From contig OY727093.1 of assembly GCA_963402885.1 (NCBI GenBank), forward strand, positions 22,071,409 to 22,135,408: a stretch of DNA of 64,000 bases, written 5' to 3'. The DNA is from Antedon bifida. Lineage: Eukaryota > Echinodermata > Crinoidea > Comatulida > Antedonidae. The position numbers were made by a program, and so were the translations under genes. Positions 1-10,698 of this stretch are shown piece by piece. Numbering within the stretch: position 1 is the stretch's first letter; each line of letters opens with the position of its first letter. The notes under the pieces were generated by a model. The model was given only the letters and a program-made list of their open reading frames with translations, was not told the origin of the DNA and did not search any database.

Positions 1-550
1 AGATGTTAATCTATCAGTTATTTTGTATATCAGTGTAATGTCTATACGTAATAACATGTTAGCGACCCATCAACATTTTATACGACTGCATTTATTGAGA
101 ATATAAAAATGTAGGCCTACAGTGAATGAAAATTAAAGTTTTAAAACTCTTTTAGTTAATTATAAACTTTTAAATATTGATTGTAACTAAATATACAGTA
201 TACAACGTAACAAGGATTCATCATTAACTGCTATGTTTAATCCATGTGTTACCTTGATATCTGAAACCCAACAATGTTAAAACAATAAATTTAGCATGTT
301 CCATTATAAACTTAGGTAAATTATCAAACACCATTGACGAAATCAGAGCTTCTAAACTGTAAGCTTCTGATTGGTGTATTACCTGATAGTGACCGGCCTA
401 TATACAAGATGATGTTGTCATTTAATTAGCAAATGTTACGATCAACCTGAAGGCCTAAGTCATTATAAACACATTTGGGTAATTGGGATGACCGATGACC
501 AGCCTAGGTCAGGTCAATCGATGTGTCGTTAAGTCTAAAAAGTTCAACAG
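1..550. other. Intergenic, AT-rich
   Basis: I see no coding region, RNA gene or clear repeat here apart from one TAGGCCTA palindrome at 112-119. Confidence 0.5.
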
Positions 551-588
551 TTAAACCATGGAGAAACTTATTTCTCCATGGTTAAACC
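551..588. repeat. Short hairpin with TTAAACC/GGTTTAA ends
   Basis: The left arm at 551-566 and right arm from 571 are near-perfect inverted repeats (core CCATGGAGAAA / TTTCTCCATGG) with a 4-nt loop. The outer ends read TTAAACC and GGTTAAACC, as in the unrelated-core hairpin at 8,511-8,552. Confidence 0.6.
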
Positions 589-2385
589 TATAATGAAAAA
601 TATATGAATATTGTTTGCGTTCAATGGTTCAATGCAAACCCATGCAAACGTCAGGGTAACTTCCGGTACGGTAATACATTTTCTAATAAATATAATCAAT
701 TAATGCACATTAAGTATTAGCCTACCAATTAACTATAAAAAAATTGACAAAAAATGAAGCTGCTTTAATAAATATTGAACACAAAGTTAATTTGCAGAAC
801 TGTTACTTCAAAGTTCGGAACGTCCGATAGGGTAGGCCTACTACACGGAAATACAAAAAAAACTATGATGAACAAAAATATTCTCTTCTCAGCCCTCTAC
901 TTCTATAACGTTATGGACGTCAGTAGTGGGTACTGTATAATAAAAATAATTTAGTTTTATACATTTTAATATAGTGGCAGAAAAAACATTTACTATAAAA
1001 ATCCAAAGGGTAAATAAAATATCCGCGAACAAAGTGCAATGTACCCGGCCACGCATGAAAGGGCCAAGTGGCGTATTCGTAAATAAAAAAAAATCGTTTG
1101 CGTGAACCTTTTTTTTTTGTATGAGTGGGCGAAATGTTATCAATAGTATACGACAGCCTTTATTCTAGTCGTTGGAGTTGTAAACACAACGAAAGTGACG
1201 GTGGGCAGAATTTTAAAAGTAACTATGGTATGGTATGGTCCCTGGATGTATGTGCAGTAGCATGACCCAGATCGACGCTTGTGAACTGGGCGAACTTCTA
1301 AATATAGTTCTAAAATTCGTACAAAAGGGCACCGCCAGACAAACGCGCTGTACGCTACTGGTCTACTCTACTATAAAAGCTTTTAGTCACTGTAACTTGA
1401 TACATCTCATCAGCATTTTAATATTGAAAACGAGGCTAGTATTATTACTCTATATTCCACTATCTTACTGTAGTTTGATCAATTCTGTTTGTCTGTACAG
1501 TCATCGAATAATTCTATTCAGCTGAATTAACCTAATCTATGCTTTCCTGTTTATTGATGTCCCATAATTTGGGTTCCTATTGTTCCTTTTTTTTTTTGCA
1601 GGTAGACACTGTGTATCAAAAGTGTGTATATATTAACATAGTTTCTAAGTACTGTATATTCCTTTGTTCATTATACTAATTAATATGCTAATTTAGTGTC
1701 CAAGGTTATGTATGTGGGTTGCATTTAATTGGTATTAGTATTACAGTTTATTTTTGACTTGGTTTTATCGAACTTCCGTTATTATATTTTTATACTCATA
1801 TATTTTTATATTGTTTATTTATTTTTTATTTTTATTTTAACCATATTTAATGAGGGTGATCCATCCAGCATTTGCTGATCATTTGGGACCCTCAGAACAG
1901 ATACAATATACAAAAAACAACAAGAACAGAAAAGTAAAAATAAAACCAAAAAAATAAAATTAATTACATAAAACTAAAAATCCTTGACAAATAGAAAATA
2001 ACAGATATGTTAAATTAAGCAAAATATAAAATATATATATATCGTTTTCCAAATAAATTATTATTATTATTATTATTATTATGCCAAGCTAGCCAAGTCC
2101 GAGAGATTTAATATACAGTATTAATGTTATTTAATACAGTAGGAGGCCATGATTTCAGACCGTGATATTTACTGTATATAGGTACTGTATCATGTACAGG
2201 ATTTGTACAATAAATAATCCTACATACAATAACATTGAAAACTGTGTAGAGCATGTCCTTGGTCAACTCTACAAATAGCTCTCAGGCTAAACTCGTTGTA
2301 TGTAAATTAGCTATGAATTACATGCATACAGTAGACCAGACTGAGTTCACCGCGTTACGGTAAATATTCGGCTTACCGCGTTAAG
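589..2385. other. Intergenic, low complexity
   Basis: Short open frames at 889-1143 (minus) and 1235-1525 (plus) have no recognisable motif and low-complexity translations. An (ATT)n microsatellite lies at 2058-2081. The stretch around 1840-2050 looks like the A-rich 3' end of an old antisense LINE, but I cannot place it in a family. Confidence 0.4.
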
Positions 2386-2503
2386 GTCTGTCAAACTTTA
2401 TGTGACAAAAAAATGTGATGTGCCCATATATGGACATAATGATGTCATATCACCATATTTGGGCACATCACATTTTTTTTGTCAAACTAGTTTGATAGTG
2501 TAG
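2386..2503. repeat. Long imperfect inverted repeat (MITE-like)
   Basis: Arms at 2404-2433 and 2453-2483 match almost fully (GACAAAAAAATGTGATGTGC on the left, its complement on the right) around a ~19-nt loop. Weaker pairing (GTCTGTCAAACT against TTTGATAGTGTAGAC) extends it to about 2386-2503. This fits a small non-autonomous DNA element or a folded RNA source. I see no target duplication. Confidence 0.55.
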
Positions 2504-2544
2504 ACAGAGTATTAAAGTACCTAACAGTAATATGAACAATGTTT

Positions 2545-2825
2545 GACCGTCGTCGCGTCGCGACTGGGCCGACGGTCGAGTAAAAAATCTTAACTTTAGT
2601 TCCTCGCATTAATAACAAAAAGTGTATGATGTAATCCGGCGGCCGGATCTACAAACGCAAGGGAAATATAAAAATTTAAAAAAACATTAATTAAAAAAGC
2701 CGTTTTATATCAAAAATTAAATTGGATGATTTTGAACTATGCCGTAGAAAAATGAAAAGGCAAATTACACTTAGAAAAAATGGCAATGCTGATGACTGGA
2801 TCTCAAAGGAGATACAAATAAAACT
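2545..2825. repeat. Dispersed repeat A, uninterrupted copy
   Basis: The copy begins with a nested palindrome (GACCGTCGTCGCGTCGCGAC) and continues with the same sequence as at 4,198-4,320 plus 7,791-7,930. Here it is uninterrupted, so it serves as the empty site for the LINE that splits the second copy. No coding capacity seen. Family not recognised. Confidence 0.7.
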
Positions 2826-3554
2826 AGACATGAACTCGACGAGTTAGTTATCCGCACGATAAACGCCATGTGCACGTCATACGTTGGAGTTTGGCACACA
2901 GAGAAAGATTATGGCATTATGACCTGAACTGAAGAATATAATATGTTGTTACAAGTATATTCTGAATACATATTATTACATACAGTGCGGAATAGGTAAA
3001 ATTACGGGACCCGTCATTTATTCCTATTTTTAACATGTCGACGGTATCAAAATGAAACACAAAGATAGGAATTTTCGGAAGGAAATTATCTCAGCAACAA
3101 TATATTAACGTAGAAGAAATTTGAATACGTTAAATATAGATGCGCGCTCTTTTAAATGTGATGAACTATAACGCAAAAGATGAAAATATGACTTTTTTCA
3201 TCATCTAAGAAAAGAGCCAAAATATGAAAAAGGTGACATCCTTTAAACAGGGCCCTGCTTTAAAGTTGTTAAACATGATGTATAGATATTTCTTGTGAGC
3301 AGCAGGCACAAGTGGAAGTGAGGTATAATCATCATCATAATGAAGATAATCACCTTAGTTGCCTAGCAACTGGCAAGAACACATTCCTGACTTCCCAATT
3401 CCCAACAGTGGTCACTTTGACCCATTTGGAATCTATAAACTATATTATTATTATACATTGTAAAAACAGATACATTCAAATGAATAAAACCAAACAGAAA
3501 GATATAAATGGAAAAAATGTATTCATAAAAAATCATAGGGTTAAATTTTATATG

Positions 3555-4140
3555 AACACTCAACACTTATTCAGACATTACTTTCTATAGCTTAAGTTTT
3601 ACTTAAACTTGTTCTGAGTGTAATTTTACAAACGAACATCTCTTCGTTCCCAATAGTAAATACTGTTTTGAGAACTTCGTTCATGGATAAATTCGGAAAT
3701 CTTACTCATCCAAACCATGTGATACGGCAGTAAATATCACCGTTGTTTTTATAGTTAGGCCTAACACTCAATAACACCGTAGTTTACCGTCGTTTACTCT
3801 CGTGAACAAGAACAGCTAACTGGTCCGAATAAAAAATACCGGACACGCTATTTTCACTTTACAATCATTTATACCACCGCGTTTTATATACATTATGTAA
3901 ATATATTTTACGGTGATTGCAAATCACGTTGTGATAAAATCACGTTCATTTTTCTAACTCGATTGTTTTCAAAACATATTTTAGATGTTTCTTTGATCTT
4001 TGAAAGAAAATCTTATAAAGAGTATTTAGTGGACAGAATTAATATTTCTTGTGTATCTCCATCATTTGTATTTTTACCTATCGTATTTAATATCAGCGAA
4101 TGATTAAACTGCACTCCTGATTTGGCCAAGTTTAAATTAA
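3555..4140 (+). repeat. Repeat family B, single-monomer copy
   Basis: The 5' part (CTCAACACTTATTCAGACAT) matches 8,678 onward, the middle matches one ~248-bp monomer of the tandem array at 9,358-10,195, and the 3' part matches 10,196-10,340. This is a dispersed element with one internal monomer; it has no open frame. It includes TAGGCCTA at 3,756. Confidence 0.7.
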
Positions 4141-4197
4141 TATTAGTAGGCCTCTGTCGTCTACTACAATTTGTAAGCGTAATTGGCTGTAGGCCTT

Positions 4198-4319
4198 GAC
4201 CGTCGTCGCGTCGCGACTGGGCCGAGTGAAAAATCTTTATTAGTTCCTCGAAATTATAACAAAAATAACCCTTAACAGTTTATGATGTAATCCGGCGACC
4301 GGATCTACAAGCGCAACGG
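4198..4319. repeat. Dispersed repeat A, left half of split copy
   Basis: The sequence matches 2,545-2,662, including the starting palindrome and the stretch TGATGTAATCCGGCG. It breaks off at the 3' tail of the antisense LINE and resumes at 7,791. Confidence 0.75.
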
Positions 4320-7300
4320 TTTGATTGATTGATTGATTGATTTTATTTGATATTCATACATAAAAGTTAAAATATACAATGTATAAAAAGAATACCTGGA
4401 TAACCCATTAAGTCGACAAAAAAGTAAACTTATTTCCAATGGGGTCCAATCCGTAATGACTGAAAAGTGAGTGGTTGGGCCTAGTACAATTATCGTTAAG
4501 TATGACTCAGTAAAAATGAAAAAACAAGAAAATACATACAAGACAAGAAAACATCAAAAAAACAATATTAAAAATAGCTTAATTAAACTGAAATACCAAG
4601 CTGTTCATTATTAAAATATTCTTTAAGTTTTATTTTGAAGGTTGCATTATTTTGTATTGATTTGAGTGAATTGGGGAGCCTGTTCCAGTCACGGATACCT
4701 AAGAAATAAAAAGTCGTATCATTAACGCCAGTAGCCTTAGGAGTGACAAAATTAAATGTTGTACCCCTGGTGAAATGGTTGTGATGATCAGAAATTAACA
4801 AAAAGTTATCCTTAAGGAAAGAAGGCGTATTAAAGTTATAACGAATTTTGTGAACATAATTTAATCTTAAAAACTTATTTCTGAGGCTGACATTAAGAAA
4901 CCCAAGATCGGAAAGCTCTTTGGCACCTATGTGAGACCTCGGACCAACATTTAAAATGAAACGTGCCATCTTGTTTTGGGCAGTTTGTAATTTATGTTTA
5001 AGATTCTTATTGACACCGCCGTACCATGCCGAGGCAGAATAGTCAAATGTACATTGTATTAAAGCAGTGCTTAATAGTTTACGACATTTTTTATTCAAGC
5101 ACGAACTTTGCCTATGTAAAAACTTCAACCTTGACTTAACTTTACTGATAACACTAGTTGCAATGATATCACATGATACATATTGGTCTAAATCAATACC
5201 TAAATATTTAACTTGCTTAGTACTTTTGATTCTACGGCCCATTAATTCTACAGAAAACTCTTTTACTTTGTTAAGCTTCGCTCTGCTACCAAAGATAATA
5301 CTTTCGGTTTTGCCAACATGTAAAGATAATTTGTTTTCAGTTAACCAGTCCTGGCACTTAGCTAGGACAGTACTTAATTTATGAGCGATTTTGGTGGCAT
5401 CGTGATGAGAATACAGAATCGTAGAATCATCAGCATAAAGCAATAATTGAACATCAGAATCAATACAAGAAGCAATATCATTTAAATAACATAGAAAAAG
5501 AATAGGGCCCAAGATGCTACCTTGCGGTACACCATGAGTAACTATAAGAGGTTCAGAGCAGGTACCATTCACACTGACAACTTGTGTGCGGTTAGCGAGA
5601 TAAGATTGAAACCAGTCAGTACACTTAAAACCCATGCATTTTAGCTTGTTAATTAAAATCACATGATCGACGGTATCGAAAGCTTTTTGTAAGTCAATTA
5701 GAACCATTCCAGTAAGAAGGCCTTTGGACTTATTGTTTTTTAAACCGTCGATGAGATTTATGAGGTTGCTTTCAGTTGAATGGGCCTGCCGAAAACCGGA
5801 TTGATAGGCATAAAGTATATTATTTTTGGAAAGATACCTTTCAACTTGTATAGCTACAGATTTTTCAAGAATCTTAGATACCGTAGGCAGAATACTAATC
5901 GGCCGATAATTCTCAACATTTGTTCTAGTATTTTTCTTAAATAGAGGGGTAACTTTAGCAATTTTAAGATCATGAGGAAAACAATTAGTTTTAAACGAAA
6001 GGTTAATGATATGAGCTATCGGTTCAGCCAAGATTATCGCACCGTCACGTAAGAATCTTGAGGGAATATTATCTAGACCGACGCTTTTGTTTACATTTAG
6101 GCTTTCGAGTTGAGTTTTAACAAATTCTATGGTAACAGGCTCTAGCTTAAACATTTTTCCTTTTAATTTAACGTAGTATTTAAGAAGATCGTTAGTGGAC
6201 ATGGTGAAAAGACCTATGCATTTTGGGAGTTTTTTGACGAGTGTTGACGCAACATTCGTGAAAAACTCATTAAAACGAGAGGCAACGCCTTTTGGACAGA
6301 AAGTTTGTTTACCATTGTCATCGAGAACGATTTTAGTGTTTGTTTTACATTTCTTCTCGTATCCGAGCTGTTTGAGGGTTTTCCATAATTTTTTAGGGTT
6401 GTCTTTATTTTCATCAATCTTATTGAGAAAATAATTAGATTTAGCTTTTTTGATCAGCCGCTGAGCTTTGTTCCTAGAGGCACAATAATATTTGTATATA
6501 TCTAGATTAGATTTATCTTTCTTGAATTGTTTTAAAAGTGTGTCTCTTACTTTGATTTCATCGGCAATTTCGGAGGTAAACCAGGGTGCTATGTTTTGTT
6601 TAAGTCTAACTTTTTTTATTGGCGCTATTGAGTCGATCACCTTAATGATGATATCTTTAAGAGTTAACCACGCGATATTTACATCGACATTATTAGTGAC
6701 AACAGACCAATCGATATCGTTAAGTGTTTCAAGATAGTTATTTACATTATAGTTTTTTAAAGATCGTAATTTTGCGGAGTTGTGTTCATTTTTATGAACA
6801 TGAGACTTAGGTATTTTTCTAGTGCAATAAATAAGAAAATGGTCACTAAGGCCAATGTTAATTACTCCAGATTGCTTCACATTATTTTGTACATTAGTAA
6901 CAATGTGGTCCAAACATGAGCTTTTTTCTTTTCCTATTCTAGTTATATCCTTAATAACATTACTAAAACCATTTCTTATAAGGCAATCATTATATCTTTG
7001 CGATACTGGATTAATATTTAAAGTACATATGTTAAAGTCACCAAGAATATAAATTTCACTACTCTCTTTGATTTTTGATACAGTTTCTTCAAAGTTGTTC
7101 TGAAATAAAGTTACATTCTGTTTTGGTGGGCGGTAGCATGTACCAATCACAATTTCCTTTGAACGAGGCAGATATATATTTATCCATATTGCTTCAAAAT
7201 CGTCGATATCCAGATCATTTCTACGTGTGAAGGCGCGTTCATTTTTTACGTAGATACAAACTCCACCACCAGACCGGTTTCTGTCCTTCCTGAGCGCTGT

Positions 7301-7790
7301 ATATCCATCAATTTTGATCTCGTTATCGGTGATGGATTCGTCCAGCCACGACTCGCTGATGGATATAACAGTAGCTTTGGTCTTCGATGCGATGTGCCTT
7401 AGTTCAGACATTTTATTAACTAATGACCGCGCATTAAGGTGAATAAAATGTAGGCCTTTGTTAAACACGTTGAATTCCTCGCTTAAATGCTCGTAAATGT
7501 CTTCTGTACATGTATGTCCATCTTGTTGGGTTTCATTCACATTATTTGTGTCGGCAATAAATTCGTCATGAATATTAATGTCACTGATGCATTCATCATT
7601 CGGAAGCTGATTGAAGAGGCATTCTTGACATAACCAATTATCTTTCGAGTTCCGTTGCTTATCATATACAATTTTATTTATTCTTCCGCACTTGATATGG
7701 TAGTTACATTTACATTCAGTGCATTTCATTGCCCTGTGCGTTTTCGCAATCGGTTTTTTACAAATTGAACATGGGAACGGAAAGATGAAC
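4320..7790 (-). mobile_element. CR1/L2-like LINE inserted in repeat A
   Basis: This is an antisense non-LTR retrotransposon of about 3.5 kb. Its 3' end on the plus strand is a (TTGA)n tail at 4,320-4,340, the kind of short tandem tail seen in CR1/L2-type elements rather than poly(A). A ~240-bp 3' UTR separates tail and stop codon. The 5' boundary is defined by return to repeat A at 7,791. Compared with the empty copy at 2,545-2,825, about 10 bp of target are missing and there is no clear target duplication. The 5' end cuts just before the PHD finger, so the copy is probably 5'-truncated. The open frame suggests recent insertion. Confidence 0.85.
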
Positions 7791-7792
7791 AT
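4583..7792 (-). CDS. LINE ORF2: PHD finger, endonuclease, reverse transcriptase
   Basis: The single open frame has 1069 codons and no stop. Residues 8-58 hold a PHD-like zinc-binding cluster (C8, C11, C24, C27, H32, C35, C55, C58). Residues ~115-325 are an APE-type endonuclease: HLNARSL, a catalytic-type Glu in ISESWLD, CYRPP, LGDFN at 250-254, and GLSDH near 314. Residues ~550-830 are reverse transcriptase, with NYRPISILP, DLQKAFDTVDH, GVPQGSILGP at 754-763 and the catalytic YADD at 786-789. These functions serve target-primed reverse transcription. The motif set fits the CR1/L2/Jockey group; the exact clade is inference. The ATG straddles the 5' insertion junction: its last base is element, its first two are target DNA, so the start is probably fortuitous. 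Confidence 0.9.
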   Translation of the reverse strand: MFIFPFPCSICKKPIAKTHRAMKCTECKCNYHIKCGRINKIVYDKQRNSKDNWLCQECLFNQLPNDECISDINIHDEFIADTNNVNETQQDGHTCTEDIYEHLSEEFNVFNKGLHFIHLNARSLVNKMSELRHIASKTKATVISISESWLDESITDNEIKIDGYTALRKDRNRSGGGVCIYVKNERAFTRRNDLDIDDFEAIWINIYLPRSKEIVIGTCYRPPKQNVTLFQNNFEETVSKIKESSEIYILGDFNICTLNINPVSQRYNDCLIRNGFSNVIKDITRIGKEKSSCLDHIVTNVQNNVKQSGVINIGLSDHFLIYCTRKIPKSHVHKNEHNSAKLRSLKNYNVNNYLETLNDIDWSVVTNNVDVNIAWLTLKDIIIKVIDSIAPIKKVRLKQNIAPWFTSEIADEIKVRDTLLKQFKKDKSNLDIYKYYCASRNKAQRLIKKAKSNYFLNKIDENKDNPKKLWKTLKQLGYEKKCKTNTKIVLDDNGKQTFCPKGVASRFNEFFTNVASTLVKKLPKCIGLFTMSTNDLLKYYVKLKGKMFKLEPVTIEFVKTQLESLNVNKSVGLDNIPSRFLRDGAIILAEPIAHIINLSFKTNCFPHDLKIAKVTPLFKKNTRTNVENYRPISILPTVSKILEKSVAIQVERYLSKNNILYAYQSGFRQAHSTESNLINLIDGLKNNKSKGLLTGMVLIDLQKAFDTVDHVILINKLKCMGFKCTDWFQSYLANRTQVVSVNGTCSEPLIVTHGVPQGSILGPILFLCYLNDIASCIDSDVQLLLYADDSTILYSHHDATKIAHKLSTVLAKCQDWLTENKLSLHVGKTESIIFGSRAKLNKVKEFSVELMGRRIKSTKQVKYLGIDLDQYVSCDIIATSVISKVKSRLKFLHRQSSCLNKKCRKLLSTALIQCTFDYSASAWYGGVNKNLKHKLQTAQNKMARFILNVGPRSHIGAKELSDLGFLNVSLRNKFLRLNYVHKIRYNFNTPSFLKDNFLLISDHHNHFTRGTTFNFVTPKATGVNDTTFYFLGIRDWNRLPNSLKSIQNNATFKIKLKEYFNNEQLGISV

Positions 7793-7930
7793 TTAAAAAA
7801 ACATTAATTAAAAAGCCGTTTTAAATCATCACGATTGATTGATTTTGAACTATGCCGTAGAAAAATGAAAAGGCAAATTACACTGAGAAAAAATGGCAAT
7901 GCTTATGACTGGATCTCAAAGTAAGGAGAT
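7791..7930. repeat. Dispersed repeat A, right half of split copy
   Basis: From ATTTAAAAAAACATT onward the sequence follows 2,673-2,815 closely (shared block TTTTGAACTATGCCGTAGAA), confirming that the LINE interrupted a single copy. Confidence 0.75.
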
Positions 7931-8510
7931 AAAATAAGCAAATGTGTTAAATCAAATTGCCAGAAAGAATTGTGCTGAAATGGGGGTTGACTTGTTCTAA
8001 ACTTGTTCTATCTGTCTACAATTCACGTTTGCAATTAAACACGCTACTGTATGTTTGCATGATAGTTATTTCCCCATTATCAGCCGCCTTTGGAATTGCT
8101 TTATTAGGCGTATAGCATTGTTTATTTCTAAATACAATCTGTTATTACTCTATGGTTATTGCAGATTGTGTTGCCATTGATGATCAAATAAAATAACTAC
8201 AGTCGTAAGTTCTCTCATTATTCTCTTAATGTTAACTTAATATCAGTGTTTCATTTATTTATTTATTTGACCAACAAACCATAATATAAAAAAGAGATGA
8301 ATTGGTCAGGGACTGCAATAAAGTAAATAAACATGAATTAAGAGTCCTATGATCTAAACTGAAATAAATTAAAAAAATATATATATTTAAACGTGAATAC
8401 TAAATAAAAATTATTATATACGAAATAAATATAATAAATCGGCCCGGGACGATTTGGCCCGGAACGCATGAAATACATATCACCGAATTGTTTGGTTAAT
8501 TGTAAAATTC
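7931..8510. other. Intergenic
   Basis: No gene seen. A short TTTA tetranucleotide run lies near 8,250, possibly the tail of an unidentified antisense retroposon. Confidence 0.4.
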
Positions 8511-8552
8511 GGTTTACCCAGGGAAGAGTGCACACTCTTCCCTGGTTAAACC
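8511..8552. repeat. Near-perfect 42-bp hairpin with GGTTTA/TAAACC ends
   Basis: GGTTTACCCAGGGAAGAGTG pairs with its complement at 8,533-8,552 almost without loop (one mismatch). End sequences match the hairpin at 551-588. A related half-site, CAGGGAAGAGTGCGC, occurs at about 45,530. Confidence 0.6.
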
Positions 8553-8677
8553 GCATTTTTATAGCGGTAGGCCTATCTTTTATGAGCCTGAAAATGAAAG
8601 GAACAAAATATTAGTTATTTATTATAATTATTTCATTAGCATTTTACTTCAACTTGTAAATGCGTTGCTCAAGAGAT

Positions 8678-9065
8678 GTATATGACCGCTCAACACTTGT
8701 TCAGGCATTATACTTTAGCTTAAGTTTAAGTTCTACTAAACGAAGGGATGTTTTGAGTAACTTCGTTCATAGATAAATTTGGAAATTTCACTCATCTAAA
8801 CCATGTGATAAGACTGTAAATATCATCGTTGTTTTTTTATAGTTAACTATCAATAACACCGTAGTTTACCGTTGTTTACCGTCATGACAACCATGGACCT
8901 AAGGTATATAACAATCTGGTCATTTCCGGATAAAAAATACGAACACGCTATTTTCACCTCATTTCCACATCATTTATATACCACCGTTTTTATATATTTT
9001 ATGGTAATTGCAAATGTAATAAACATAGTTTTTCAATGACTTCACATTTCTTTGAAAATCAAATA
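8678..9065 (+). repeat. Repeat family B, diverged copy
   Basis: The copy starts CTCAACACTTGTTCAGGCAT like 3,555, contains one diverged monomer (ACTTCGTTCATAGATAAATT, ATCTAAACCATGTGATA) and lacks the last part. No coding capacity. Confidence 0.6.
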
Positions 9066-9304
9066 GAATAGTTATGTATAAAGAATAAAATGTATTTTAA
9101 ATTTAAGAGGTAAGGATTGTATGATAGGCAATACTCTTAAACCACCCACACACACACCCGTCAATTCCGCTTTGATCACACAATCGACCCATATTATGTC
9201 ATTCATTACCTATCACTGTTGTTTTTTTATAAGTAGTTTACCGTCATTAGGCCTACAATGGAGCCTTAAAAAAGTACAAAACAATTGTCGCATTACTAGC
9301 ATAC

Positions 9305-10340
9305 AGTTTTTTTAGTTTAATTTTACAAACGAACATCTCTTCGTTCCCAATAGTAAATACTGTTTTGAGAACTTCGTTCATATAGATAAATTCGGTAATA
9401 TCACCCATCTAAACCATGTGATACGGCAGTAAATATCACCTTTGTTTTTATAGTTAGGCCTAACACTCAATAACACCGTAGTTTACCGTCGTTTACCCTC
9501 GTGAACAAGAACAGCTAACGGGTCCGAATAAAAAATACCGGACACGCTATTTTCACTTTACAATCATGTAGACCACCGTTTTATATACATACATTATGTA
9601 AATATATTTACATCGTTTTGAGAACTTTATTCATAGATAAATTCGGAAATTTCACCCATCTAAACCATGTGATACGGCAGTAAATATCACCGTCGTTTTT
9701 TATAGTTAGGCCTAACACTCAATAACACCGTAGTTTACCGTCGTTTACCCTCGTGAACAAGAACAGCTAACGGGTCCGAATAAAAAATACCGGACACGCT
9801 ATTTTCACTTTACAATCATTTAAACCACCGTTTTATATACATTATGTAAATATATTTACATCGTTTTGAGAACTTCGTTCATAGATAAATTCAGACATTT
9901 AACCCATCTAAACCATGTGATACGGCAGTAAATATCACAGTTGTTTTTATAGTTAGGCCTAACACTCAATAACACCGTAGTTTACCGTAGTTTACCGTCG
10001 TGAACAAGAACAGCTAACGGGTCCGAATAAAAAATACCGGACACGCTATTTTCACTTTACAATCATTTATACCACCGTTTTATATACATTATGTAAATAT
10101 ATTTACATCGTTTTGAGAACTTCGTTCATAGATAAATTCGGAAATTTCACCCATCTAAACCATGTGATATGGCAGTAAATATCACCGAATAAAAAATCTT
10201 ATACATTAGAATAGTATTTAGTGGACAGAATTAATATTTTTTGTGTAGGCCTATCTCCATCATTTGTATTTTTACCTATCGTATTATATCAGCGAATGAT
10301 TAAATAAACTGCATTCCTGATTTGGCCAAGTTCAAATAGG
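9305..10340 (+). repeat. Repeat family B with internal ~248-bp tandem array
   Basis: About 3.4 head-to-tail monomers run from 9,358 to 10,195. The marker CATCGTTTTGAGAAC recurs at 9,611, 9,859 and 10,106 (spacing 248 and 247). Each full monomer contains TAGTTAGGCCTAACACTCAA. The unique 3' segment (10,196-10,340) matches 4,005-4,140 downstream of the single-monomer copy. So a dispersed element carries a variable number of satellite-like monomers. Confidence 0.8.
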
Positions 10341-10698
10341 CTTACCTTTTTTTATATATTTTATTATACCATCAACTGGGCTATAGAGGGCTTTGTTGTC
10401 TTCAAGAAAACTATCTGATAAAAACTAGGAGGAAGAGGACACGTGTCACGTCACTAAAAACACTTGTCTTCAACCCTCAATTAAAACTGGACTTTGCCAT
10501 TGGTCTATATATTTGAAGGGTGGAGCTATTCAGTAAGTTGGTGATTGTTAAACAAGCCAACTAATAGATTGCCTTCAGCAACCAATTAAAAGTCCATCAT
10601 GAGACCCATTAAAACATGTAAGTAGGTGATTAACCTTGGTGATTAGTACGACGTTGTTTACCGTTGTTCAACACTGGTAAACGACGGTAAATTTTTTT
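10341..10698. other. Intergenic
   Basis: No gene seen. Short GTTTACCGTTGTTCAACACT-type motifs near 10,650-10,690 resemble parts of repeat family B. Confidence 0.35.

Noticed and set aside
889-1525. Short open frames on both strands near 1 kb
   Set aside because: Translations have no motif and look like random AT-rich sequence; no splice context.
5067-7052. Plus-strand frames within 5.0-7.1 kb
   Set aside because: They are antisense shadows of the LINE ORF on the minus strand.
8347-8556. 69-codon minus frame
   Set aside because: It spans the 42-bp hairpin and has no recognisable domain.
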